Assembly (NCBI GenBank): GCA_036269915.1
Contig: DATBDM010000119.1
Span: 1-38,457, forward strand
Reading direction: 5' to 3'
Length of the DNA stretch: 38,457 bases
Source: DATBDM01 sp036269915
GTDB lineage: Bacteria; Actinomycetota; Thermoleophilia; Solirubrobacterales; Solirubrobacteraceae
Shown: positions 28,170 through 35,155 of the stretch, in pieces
Layout of the letters: each line of letters starts with the position of its first letter
Position numbering within the stretch: the stretch's first letter is position 1
Made by a program: the position numbers and the translations under genes
The notes under the pieces: model-generated
Database searches by the model: none
The model's input: the letters and a program-made list of their open reading frames with translations, nothing else
Told to the model about the DNA's origin: nothing

Positions 28170-28844
28170 ATGGGCCTCCGGAAGGACGTTCTCGTGGCCA
28201 GACTCTCTCCCACCAAGGCTCAGGCTCAACTGCAGGTCGATGATGGGTATCTCATCGCCCTGGCGAAGCAAGGGAGCCCCGACGCCTACGATCGCCTGGT
28301 CCGGCGCTATTACTCCTTCGTCCGGTTGAAGGCGTCGTCGTACTTCCTGATCGGCGGCGACAGCGAGGATCTCATCCAGGAGGGCCTGGTCGGCCTCTAC
28401 AAGGCGATCCGCGACTTCCGCACCGATCGCGAGTCGTCGTTCCGCAACTTCGCGGAGCTGTGCATCACACGGCAGATCATCACCGCGGTGAAGACGGCGA
28501 CCCGCAACAAGCACACGCCGCTCAACGGCTACGTCTCGTTCTCGTCCACGCCGGCGGGGTCCTCCGACTCCGAGCCCACGCTCGACGAGATGCTCCCGGG
28601 CTCGACCGTCCACGACCCGGGCAACCAGGTGATCTCCTCCGAGGAGCTGCGCTCGCTCGTCGGCTGCCTGTCGACGGTGCTCTCCGAGCTCGAATCGCGC
28701 GTGCTGTCGCTCTACCTGGACGGCTACTCCTACACCGCGGTCGGTGAGAAGCTCGGCTGCGACTGCAAGACGGTCGACAACGCGCTGCAGCGCGTCAAGC
28801 GCAAGGTCGGCGCCCATCTGCGCGGCCGCGAGGTCGCGCTTTAG
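28170..28844 (+). CDS. sigH: SigH-like sigma factor of the Firmicutes type
   Basis: Alternative sigma-70-family factor of 224 residues that closely recalls B. subtilis SigH. Region 2 is SPDAYDRLVRRYYSFVRLKA, then SYFLIGGDSEDLIQEGLVGL and KAIRDFRTDRESSFRNFAEL, followed by CITRQIITAVKTATRNKHTP. Region 4 is LSELESRVLSLYLDGYSYTA, then VGEKLGCDCKTVDNALQRVK. Length and both ends fit. I choose ATG 28170 with GAGG five bases upstream; GTG 28146 is an alternative but lies almost against GGGGGAGG. The place right after rlmB is also as in Firmicutes. Its targets in an actinobacterium are unknown. Confidence 0.9.
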   Translation: MGLRKDVLVARLSPTKAQAQLQVDDGYLIALAKQGSPDAYDRLVRRYYSFVRLKASSYFLIGGDSEDLIQEGLVGLYKAIRDFRTDRESSFRNFAELCITRQIITAVKTATRNKHTPLNGYVSFSSTPAGSSDSEPTLDEMLPGSTVHDPGNQVISSEELRSLVGCLSTVLSELESRVLSLYLDGYSYTAVGEKLGCDCKTVDNALQRVKRKVGAHLRGREVAL

Positions 28845-28864
28845 CCCTGCTTTCACCGACTTCG

Positions 28865-28870
28865 TAGGCT
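28865..28870 (+). promoter_or_regulatory. -10 box TAGGCT before the small anchored protein
   Basis: TAGGCT lies nine bases before GTG 28880, with no Shine-Dalgarno sequence between them, which fits a leaderless transcript. The -35 region is not obvious. Confidence 0.5.
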
Positions 28871-28879
28871 TCTCACGCA

Positions 28880-29257
28880 GTGCCCACCTGGCTCATCATC
28901 GTCCTCGTCGTCCTGCTGGTCCTCGCCGTCGGCGGAACCATCGCCCGGCGCGCGCAGCTCGCGCGCAGCCGGTCCGCCTTCGACGCATCGCTCGAGCGCG
29001 TCAACCACGACCTGGCGGCCGCCTCCGCCTCCGACCGCGGCTGGGATCGCGCCACCCTCGAAGCCGCCGCGCGCCGCATCTTCGCGCAGGAGCGCGGCGC
29101 CGAGCCCGACTCGCTGACGCTGGTCGAGGTCCTCGACCGCCCGGGGACCGACGACGACCGCGCGGTGTTCCGCGCCGAGCACGCCGGCGCCGCCCACGCG
29201 CTCACGCTCGGCCGCCGCGACGGCGAGTGGGTACACGAGTCGCTCGCGTCGGAGTGA
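28880..29257 (+). CDS. Small membrane-anchored hypothetical protein
   Basis: A 125-residue protein with one N-terminal membrane span (WLIIVLVVLLVLAVGGTIA, about 4-22), then a basic patch and a soluble domain. The soluble part contains a helix (FDASLERVNHDLAAASASD) and a mixed segment ending in a WVHESLASE tail. I do not recognise a family. The basic residues right after the span suggest that the C-terminal domain is cytoplasmic. It lies 35 bp after sigH, but the TAGGCT box suggests its own promoter. It converges on the LOG-family gene, nine bases away. Confidence 0.72.
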   Translation: MPTWLIIVLVVLLVLAVGGTIARRAQLARSRSAFDASLERVNHDLAAASASDRGWDRATLEAAARRIFAQERGAEPDSLTLVEVLDRPGTDDDRAVFRAEHAGAAHALTLGRRDGEWVHESLASE

Positions 29258-29266
29258 GCGCCGGAC

Positions 29267-29989
29267 CTACGCCGCGCGCGGGCGGCGGTGCTCGACCTCG
29301 TCGAGCAGCTGCAGCGCCGGCTCGATGCGGTCGCAGACGCGCAGCGCGGTGACGTCCACCGGCGCGATGTAGCCGTCGGCGAGCATCGTGTCCCGCAGCC
29401 AGTCGACCAGCCCGCTCCAGTAGCCCGAGTCCATCAGGACGATCGGGAACATGCGGATCTTCTGCGTCTGGCGCAGGGTCGCGGCCTCGAAGAGCTCGTC
29501 GAGCGTCCCGAAGCCGCCCGGGTAGACGACGAAGGCGCTCGCGTAGCGGACGAACATGACCTTGCGCGTGAAGAAGTAGTGGAAGGCGAGCGGCAGGTCG
29601 ACGTACTCGTTCATGCCCTGCTCGTGGGGCAGCTCGATGCCGAGCCCGACCGACGGGACGCCGGCGTCGCGCGCTCCCCGGTTGGCCGCCTCCATGATCC
29701 CGGGGCCGCCCCCGGTGATGATCGCGAAGCCCTCCTCGCCGAGCACCCGCGCCGTCTCGCGCGCGGCGGCGTAGCGCGGGTGATCGCGTGGCGTGCGGGC
29801 CGAGCCGAAGATCGAGACGGCCTTGCCGACGTGCGCCAGTGCGTCGAAGCCGGAGCGCAGCTCGTCCTCGATCCGCCGCAGCCGCTGCGCGTCGGTGAGG
29901 CGCGTGCGGATCGCCGAGGTCTCGGCCTCGAGCAGCTCCTCGTCGGCGGTATCTGCCTCGCGGGGGTGCGGATCGGGAATTGCCGTCAC
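29267..29989 (-). CDS. LOG-family protein (TIGR00730 type)
   Basis: Rossmann-fold protein of the LOG/lysine-decarboxylase-like family, about 240 residues. Family motifs are clear: GKAVSIFGSARTPRDHPRY, ITGGGPGIMEAANRGA and the nucleotide-binding VVYPGGFGTLDELFEAATL. Such proteins cleave nucleoside 5'-monophosphates to base and ribose 5-phosphate; the true substrate here is unknown. Start at GTG 29989, which overlaps the stop of the upstream PP2C gene by four bases (GTGA), so translation is probably coupled. The acidic N-terminal 45 residues are an extension seen in the longer members of the family. Confidence 0.9.
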   Translation of the reverse strand: MTAIPDPHPREADTADEELLEAETSAIRTRLTDAQRLRRIEDELRSGFDALAHVGKAVSIFGSARTPRDHPRYAAARETARVLGEEGFAIITGGGPGIMEAANRGARDAGVPSVGLGIELPHEQGMNEYVDLPLAFHYFFTRKVMFVRYASAFVVYPGGFGTLDELFEAATLRQTQKIRMFPIVLMDSGYWSGLVDWLRDTMLADGYIAPVDVTALRVCDRIEPALQLLDEVEHRRPRAA

Positions 29990-31662
29990 TCCGACAGGGT
30001 AGGCCGCGGGGCCGGCTCGGGCGCGGGCGCGACGCGCAGGACGACGATCGCGCGGTCGTCGCGGCGCGGCCGGCCGCCCTCGTGGGCGTCGACGGCGGCG
30101 TCCACGGCGGCCGCCGCGGCCTCCGCGCTGCCGCCCGCGGCCGCGCCGACCGCGGCGACCACGCGATCCTCCCCGAAGCGCTGCCCGTCGATGCCGCGCG
30201 CGTCCTCGACCCCGTCGGTGCGCAGCACGAGCAGATCGCCCGGGCGCAGCTCGAGCTCGACCTCCTCGAGCTCCGGATCCGGCTCCACGCCGAGCAGGGT
30301 CCCGCGCACCACGACCTCCTCGGCCGCGCCCACGCCGGCGCGCACGAGCAGCGGATACGGATGGCCGCCCGACGCCAGGCGGATCGCGAAGCCGTCGCCG
30401 CGGCGCTCGAGCGTCCCGCAGCCGACGGTGACGAAGGCGGCCTCGGCCGACTGCCGCCGCAGCGCCTCGTTGAGGAAGGCGAGCATCGCCTGCGGACTCG
30501 CCTCGCGGGTGGCGATCGCCCGCAGCGTGTGGCGCGCGAGGCCGGTCAGCGCCGCGGCGGCGCTCCCCTTCCCTGAGACGTCGCCGACGGCCACGACCCA
30601 GCGCTCCGGTCCGATCGCGAAGAAGTCGTAGAAGTCCCCGCCGACCTCGCCGCCGTCGGCGATCGAGTGGTAGCGGACGGCGACCTCCAGCCCGGGCGCC
30701 TCGTCCAGCCGCTCGGGCAGCAGCCCGGCCTGCAGCGTCCGCGCGACGTAGGCGCGCTCCTCGTAGAGCCGCGCGCGGTCGAGCGCCGCCGCGGCGAGAT
30801 CCGCGAGCGCGAGCAGGAAGCCGCGCTCGTCCGTGTCGAGCACGCGGGGCGCCGCGAAGGACAACGCGATCGCGCCGAGAACCCGATCGGCGGCGATCAA
30901 CGGCACGACGGCGAGCGCCTGGAAGCGCTGGATCGTCGAGGCCAGCGTCGGCCACTGCGCCCAGTCCTCGCGCCGCTCGAGCCAGATTGGCGTGGGGCGG
31001 ATCAGCGCGGTGCTCAGCGGGTCGCGCCCGTCGATCGCGAAGCGCCGCCAATGGTTCGCCGCCTCGGGCTCGTAGCCGTGGTCGTGGACGAGGACGACCT
31101 CGCCGTCGTCGACCAGCCCGAGCGAGCCGCCGTCCGCGCCGAGCGCGCTCATCGCCTGGGCGACCGTCGCCTGGCCGACGTCGGCGGGGGAGAGCGCGGC
31201 GGTGAGCGCCGCCGTCGCCCGCTGCAGCAGGGTGAGACGCTCGACGGTGACCTCCGCCTGGCGGCGGCCCTCGACCAGGCGCGTGACGTCGATCGCGTGG
31301 ACCATCGCCCCGACGACCTCGCCGTCCGCCGCGCGCAGCGGGACGTAGGCGAAGTCGAAGAACAGCGTGCGCCGGCGACCGGTGTCCGGGTCGGCGGCCA
31401 CGCCGCTCCACTCCTGGCCCGTGATCGCGTCGCCCGTCTCGTAGACCCGGCGCAGCGCGTCGACGACCCCGCGGTTCTCCGGCTCGGCGAAGACCTCCGC
31501 CACCGGCCGGCCGAGCAGCTCCCGGTCGCCCGCGAGTGCGGCGTAGAGCGGGTTGGCGTAGCGGACGACGAGATCCGGCCCGGTGAAGATGCCGATCGTC
31601 GCGGGCAGCTGGTCGAGCACGTCCGCGCCGAGCAGAGTGGCCCCATCTGGCTCGTCGCTCAT
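29986..31662 (-). CDS. PAS-GAF-PP2C (SpoIIE-type) phosphatase
   Basis: A 558-residue sensor phosphatase. Order: PAS domain (about 18-128, with IGIFTGPDLVVRYANPLYAA), GAF domain (about 145-298) and PP2C/SpoIIE phosphatase domain (about 320-545) with metal motifs GGDFYDFF (341-348), GDVSGKGSAAA (360-370), LASGGHPYPLL and RTDGVEDARG. Such proteins usually dephosphorylate anti-anti-sigma factors and so steer a stress sigma factor; no partner is encoded nearby. TAGGCT on the minus strand (31677-31672) lies nine bases before the ATG. The LOG gene is coupled downstream by a four-base overlap. Confidence 0.93.
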   Translation of the reverse strand: MSDEPDGATLLGADVLDQLPATIGIFTGPDLVVRYANPLYAALAGDRELLGRPVAEVFAEPENRGVVDALRRVYETGDAITGQEWSGVAADPDTGRRRTLFFDFAYVPLRAADGEVVGAMVHAIDVTRLVEGRRQAEVTVERLTLLQRATAALTAALSPADVGQATVAQAMSALGADGGSLGLVDDGEVVLVHDHGYEPEAANHWRRFAIDGRDPLSTALIRPTPIWLERREDWAQWPTLASTIQRFQALAVVPLIAADRVLGAIALSFAAPRVLDTDERGFLLALADLAAAALDRARLYEERAYVARTLQAGLLPERLDEAPGLEVAVRYHSIADGGEVGGDFYDFFAIGPERWVVAVGDVSGKGSAAAALTGLARHTLRAIATREASPQAMLAFLNEALRRQSAEAAFVTVGCGTLERRGDGFAIRLASGGHPYPLLVRAGVGAAEEVVVRGTLLGVEPDPELEEVELELRPGDLLVLRTDGVEDARGIDGQRFGEDRVVAAVGAAAGGSAEAAAAAVDAAVDAHEGGRPRRDDRAIVVLRVAPAPEPAPRPTLSE

Positions 31663-31671
31663 GCGCCCGGG

Positions 31672-31677
31672 AGCCTA
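31672..31677 (-). promoter_or_regulatory. -10 box TAGGCT of the PP2C-LOG unit
   Basis: On the minus strand TAGGCT is nine bases before the ATG at 31662, the same hexamer and spacing as at 28865 on the other strand. No Shine-Dalgarno sequence is present, so the message is probably leaderless. Confidence 0.5.
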
Positions 31678-31703
31678 CGGCTGCCCGGCGGCTGGTGCCA
31701 CCG

Positions 31704-31895
31704 TCAGGCGGGAGCGGCGGGCGACCCCGAGGTCTCCTGCGCCGGCAGCGGCGCGGCCGCCTCCGTGCGTGTGAAGCGCTCGGACGCCGGCCGCGGGGTC
31801 ATCAAGGTCATGCAGCGTGGGCACTCATCGCCGCGCAGGTAGTAGGCCAGCGCGGGAACGGTCAACCGGCATTCGGGGCATTGGAGGTAGGACAT
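31704..31895 (-). CDS. Small zinc-ribbon protein
   Basis: A 63-residue protein starting MSYLQCPECRLTVPAL. Two CxxC pairs (CPEC at 6-9, CPRC at about 25-28) make a compact zinc ribbon; the rest is a Pro/Ala-rich tail. I choose ATG 31895; the in-frame TTG 31928 would add 11 residues. No Shine-Dalgarno sequence is seen, but GGTAGT lies about seven bases upstream. It may be a nucleic-acid- or protein-binding adapter; no function can be given. The next minus-strand gene (PP2C-LOG) has its own promoter. Confidence 0.7.
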   Translation of the reverse strand: MSYLQCPECRLTVPALAYYLRGDECPRCMTLMTPRPASERFTRTEAAAPLPAQETSGSPAAPA

Positions 31896-31977
31896 GACGC
31901 GCACTACCCAACGGTTGAAATCGATCAAACCGTCCGCGCGGGGCCACGTCGGCGGTCGGACGTGGGGCTGCTGGTTT

Positions 31978-32616
31978 TCAGCGATCGGTGCCGAAGATAC
32001 GGTCGCCCGCGTCGCCCAGGCCGGGGCGGATGTAGCCGTTGCCGTCGAGGCAGCGGTCGACCGCGGCGGTGACGATGTCGACCTCGGGATGGGTCTCGCG
32101 CAACGCGGCGACGCCCTCGGGCGCCGCGACCAGGCAGGTGAAGTGGATGCGCCGGGCGCCGGCGCGCTTGAGGCGCGCGATCGCCTGCGTCGCGCTGCCG
32201 CCGGTCGCGAGCATCGGGTCGACGACGAACACCTCCGCGTCCGCGACGCCGGACGGGATGTTCTCGTAGTAGCCGACCGGGCGCAGCGCCTCCTCGTCGC
32301 GGTACATGCCGAGATGGCCGACGCGTGCGTCGGGCACGAGGCGCAGGAAGCCGTCGACGAGCCCGAGCCCCGCCCGCAGGATCGCGACGATCACGATCTC
32401 GTCCGCCAGCGAGACGCCCGCGGCCGTCTCGAGCGGCGTCGCGACGTCGTGCTCGTTCGTCCGCAGCGAGCGCATCGCCTCGTAGGCGAGGATCATCGCC
32501 GCGTCGTCGAGCGTCTCGCGGAACCCGCCGTGCGGCGTGTCGCGATCGCGCAGGATCGTCAGCAGGCGGCGCAGCAGGACGTGGTCGACGACCGTGACCC
32601 CATCGGGCAGGCTCAT
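31978..32616 (-). CDS. upp: Uracil phosphoribosyltransferase
   Basis: Salvages uracil with PRPP to make UMP. The 212 residues are standard length, with HVLLRRLLTILRDRDTPHGG near the start, ILRAGLGLVDGF, HLGMYRDEEALRPVGYYENI, the PRPP loop VFVVDPMLATGGSATQAI and the uracil-binding end GNGYIRPGLGDAGDRIFGT. Start at ATG 32616; the in-frame upstream codon would add about 80 unrelated residues. It is divergent from the nucleoside salvage operon and shares a TCATCTAG promoter element with it. It would recycle uracil released by the pyrimidine nucleoside phosphorylase. Confidence 0.95.
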   Translation of the reverse strand: MSLPDGVTVVDHVLLRRLLTILRDRDTPHGGFRETLDDAAMILAYEAMRSLRTNEHDVATPLETAAGVSLADEIVIVAILRAGLGLVDGFLRLVPDARVGHLGMYRDEEALRPVGYYENIPSGVADAEVFVVDPMLATGGSATQAIARLKRAGARRIHFTCLVAAPEGVAALRETHPEVDIVTAAVDRCLDGNGYIRPGLGDAGDRIFGTDR

Positions 32617-32630
32617 GGCGGCGCAAGCTA

Positions 32631-32742
32631 CTAGATGACCGAGTCCGCGAGTTCGCGCTCGCGGGGACGCATCCGGGCGGGTCTGGACGCCACCCGGACA
32701 CGCCCCCACGAGCACGCCGCCGCGGAATCGATCATCTAGGGT
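32631..32742. promoter_or_regulatory. Divergent upp / cdd promoters with mirrored TCATCTAG
   Basis: TCATCTAG lies at 32732-32739 on the plus strand, ten bases before GTG 32750, and at 32638-32631 on the minus strand, 14 bases before the upp ATG. On the plus side it runs into TAGGGT (32737-32742), a -10 seven bases from the start; on the minus side into TAGTAG. The element may be part of both promoters or a shared regulatory site for nucleoside salvage. Confidence 0.5.
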
Positions 32743-32749
32743 CGGGGCG

Positions 32750-33655
32750 GTGTCCGCCCCCAGCCGCAACGTGGAGGTCAAGGCGCTCGACCCGGACCCG
32801 GAGCGCTCGCTGGCCATCTGCCGCGAGCTCGGCGCCGACGATCGGGGCGTCCTCGTGCAGCGCGACACCTACTTCCGCGTCCCGTCGGGCCGGCTCAAGC
32901 TGCGCGAGGAGCGCGACGCGGGCGCGACGCTCGTGCAGTACGAGCGCCCGGACGCCGCCGAGGCGCGCGTCAGCCGCTACCGGCTCGTCGCCGTCGATGA
33001 CGCCGAGGGACTGCGCGAGGCGCTCGACGCGTCGCTCGGCACGCTGGTGATCGTCGAGAAGGAGCGCCACCTGCTGCTGTTCAAGGCCGTACGCATCCAC
33101 CTCGATCAGGTCGACGGCCTCGGCAGCTTCGTCGAGCTGGAAGGCGTCGCCGAGCCGGGCTCCGACCTCGACGCCGAGCGACAGCAGGTCGACGCCCTCG
33201 CCGAGGCGCTCGGCATCGTGCCGGAGCGGATCGTCGCCGAGTCCTACTCGGACCGCCTGCTCGGCGCCGACGCGCTGATCGACGCCGCGCGTGCGGTGAT
33301 GGCCCACGCCTACGCGCCCTACTCGCGCTACGCCGTCGGCGCCGCGCTGCGCGCGCAGGACGGCTCGATCCACGTGGGCGCCAACGTCGAGAACGCCGCG
33401 TATCCGCAGGGCCAGTGCGCGGAGACCTCGGCGCTCGGCGCGCTCGTCGCCGCAGGACACACGCGCGTCGTCGAGGCGGCGGTGATCGCGGGCTCCGAGG
33501 AGATCTGCGTGCCGTGCGGCGGCTGCCGCCAGCGGCTGCGCGAGTTCATGCCGCCCGACGCGACGGTTCACCTGCTCGGCTCCGCCGGGGCGCGCGAGGA
33601 CGCGCCGCTCGAGGCGCTGCTGCCGCGATCGTTCGGCCCGGAGTTCCTCGGATGA
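32750..33655 (+). CDS. CYTH domain - cytidine deaminase fusion
   Basis: One 301-residue reading frame holds two complete domains. Residues 5-170 are a CYTH (triphosphate tunnel) domain of the CyaB/class IV cyclase-like type: RNVEVKA, DTYFRVPSGRLKLREE, LVQYERPD, SRYRL, VEKERHLLLF, FVELEGVAE and ESYSDRLL. Residues 174-301 are a cytidine deaminase: APYSRYAVGAAL, NVENAAYPQGQCAETSALG with the catalytic Glu 225 and zinc ligand Cys 223, and VPCGGCRQ with Cys 256 and 259. No linker is evident. The deaminase turns (deoxy)cytidine into (deoxy)uridine for the phosphorylase downstream; the CYTH role is unknown. The end overlaps punA by four bases (ATGA). Confidence 0.92.
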   Translation: MSAPSRNVEVKALDPDPERSLAICRELGADDRGVLVQRDTYFRVPSGRLKLREERDAGATLVQYERPDAAEARVSRYRLVAVDDAEGLREALDASLGTLVIVEKERHLLLFKAVRIHLDQVDGLGSFVELEGVAEPGSDLDAERQQVDALAEALGIVPERIVAESYSDRLLGADALIDAARAVMAHAYAPYSRYAVGAALRAQDGSIHVGANVENAAYPQGQCAETSALGALVAAGHTRVVEAAVIAGSEEICVPCGGCRQRLREFMPPDATVHLLGSAGAREDAPLEALLPRSFGPEFLG

Positions 33656-34467
33656 ACGACGGCAAGGCGGCTGCGGCGGTGATCGCTGAGCGTGGCCGTG
33701 CGCCGCGACTGGGGATCGTGCTCGGCTCGGGGCTCGGCGGGATCGCCGACGCGCTCCAGGACGCCGTCGCGATCCCCTATGGCGCCCTACCGGGGTTCCC
33801 GGAGCCCGGCGTCGCCGGCCACGGCGGCCGGCTGGTGCTCGGCACGCTCGACGGGCTGCCGGTCGCCTGCCTGCAGGGCCGCCGCCACGTCTACGAGGGC
33901 GGGGACGCCCCCGCGGCCGGGATGGCGGCGCCCGTGCGCGCGCTGCGCGTGGCCGGGGCCGAGGCGCTCCTCGTCACCAACGCGGCCGGATCACTGCGCC
34001 CCGAGAACGGGCCGGGCTCGCTGATGGCGATCGCCGACCACATCAACATGCTCGGCGCGAACCCGCTGACCGGCCCCAACGACGACGCGATCGGGCCGCG
34101 CTTCCCGTCGCTCGCCGACGCGTACGACCCGGAGCTGCGCGCCCGGCTCCAGGCCGCCGCGGGACGTGAGGGGATCGCGCTGCCCGAGGGCGTCTACCTC
34201 GCCACCGCCGGGCCGAGCTTCGAGACGCCGGCCGAGATCCGGGCCTTCCGCACGCTCGGCGCCGACGCCGTCGGCATGTCGACCGTGCCCGAGGTGATCC
34301 TCGCCCGCCACTGCGGCCTGCGGGTCGCCGCCGTGTCGGCCATCACCAACCTGGCGGAGGGGATGGGCGGCGAGCCGCTCTCGCACGAGCAGACCCTGCG
34401 CTTCGCGGCGGTCGCGGCCGAGGACCTGACCCGCCTGATCGGCGCCTTCTGCGCGGAGCTCGCGTGA
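33652..34467 (+). CDS. punA: Purine nucleoside phosphorylase, trimeric type
   Basis: Cleaves (deoxy)guanosine and inosine with phosphate to base and (deoxy)ribose 1-phosphate. The 271-residue protein has the PNP-family GIVLGSGLGGIAD (phosphate-binding start), LPGFPEPGVAGHGGRLVLG, LQGRRHVYEG, LVTNAAGSLRPENGPGSLM, GPSFETPAEIRAFRTLGADA, GMSTVPEVILARHCGL and VSAITNLAEGM. All match the type I, mammalian-like trimeric class, not hexameric DeoD. It overlaps the upstream and downstream genes by four bases each (ATGA, GTGA). Confidence 0.95.
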   Translation: MNDGKAAAAVIAERGRAPRLGIVLGSGLGGIADALQDAVAIPYGALPGFPEPGVAGHGGRLVLGTLDGLPVACLQGRRHVYEGGDAPAAGMAAPVRALRVAGAEALLVTNAAGSLRPENGPGSLMAIADHINMLGANPLTGPNDDAIGPRFPSLADAYDPELRARLQAAAGREGIALPEGVYLATAGPSFETPAEIRAFRTLGADAVGMSTVPEVILARHCGLRVAAVSAITNLAEGMGGEPLSHEQTLRFAAVAAEDLTRLIGAFCAELA

Positions 34468-35153
34468 GCGCCGCGGTCGCGTTGCTGGACCTCACCGGCC
34501 TCGAGGAGGACGCGGGCGAGGCGCGCGTCGCGGCCCTGTGCGCGCAGGCGCGCACGGGACCGGTCGCCGCGGTCTGCATCGCGCCGCGGTTCGTCGGGCA
34601 GGCCGCCGCTGCCCTGGCCGGCTCGCCGGTGCGGGTCGCCACCGTGGCGAACTTCCCCGCCGGGCTCGACGATCCGCGCGGCGCGCGCGCCGAGGCCGAG
34701 CGCGCGGTCGCGGAGGGCGCACAGGAGGTCGACGTCGTCTTCCCGTACCTGGCCTTCGCCGCGGGCGATCGGGTCGCGGCGCTCGCGGTCGTCGTCGAGA
34801 CGCGGGCCGCGACACGGGGCGCGACGCTCAAGGTCACCCTCGAGGCGCAGCGGCTCGAGACCGAGCGGCTGATCCGCACGGCCGCGACCGCGGCGCTTGA
34901 CGCGGGCGCGGACTTCGTCTGCACCGCGACCGGCAAGCTCTCGACGGGCGCGTCGCCGGCCGCCGCGCGGGTGATGCTGGAGGCGGTCCGCGACCATGGC
35001 CGCGGCGGCTTCAAGGCGGGCGCCGTGCGCGACGCCCGCGAGGCGGCCGCCTACCTGGCGCTCGCCGACGAGGTCGTGGGCGCCGGCTGGACCGCGCCCG
35101 ACACGTTCCGCCTCGGCGTCGGGAGCGAGGCCGCGACGGAGATCGGGTCCTAG
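34464..35153 (+). CDS. deoC: Deoxyribose-phosphate aldolase
   Basis: Splits 2-deoxyribose 5-phosphate into acetaldehyde and glyceraldehyde 3-phosphate. The 229-residue TIM barrel shows VCIAPRFV, NFPAGLDD, EVDVVFPYLAF, LKVTLEAQRLET, the Schiff-base lysine segment FVCTATGKLSTGASPAAARV and FKAGAVRDAREAAAYLALAD. The last differs from the usual FKPAGGVR by one missing residue, so the phosphate-binding loop is slightly shorter. It starts GTG 34464 inside the punA stop and ends two bases before deoA. Confidence 0.93.
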   Translation: MSAAVALLDLTGLEEDAGEARVAALCAQARTGPVAAVCIAPRFVGQAAAALAGSPVRVATVANFPAGLDDPRGARAEAERAVAEGAQEVDVVFPYLAFAAGDRVAALAVVVETRAATRGATLKVTLEAQRLETERLIRTAATAALDAGADFVCTATGKLSTGASPAAARVMLEAVRDHGRGGFKAGAVRDAREAAAYLALADEVVGAGWTAPDTFRLGVGSEAATEIGS

Positions 35154-35155
35154 GC

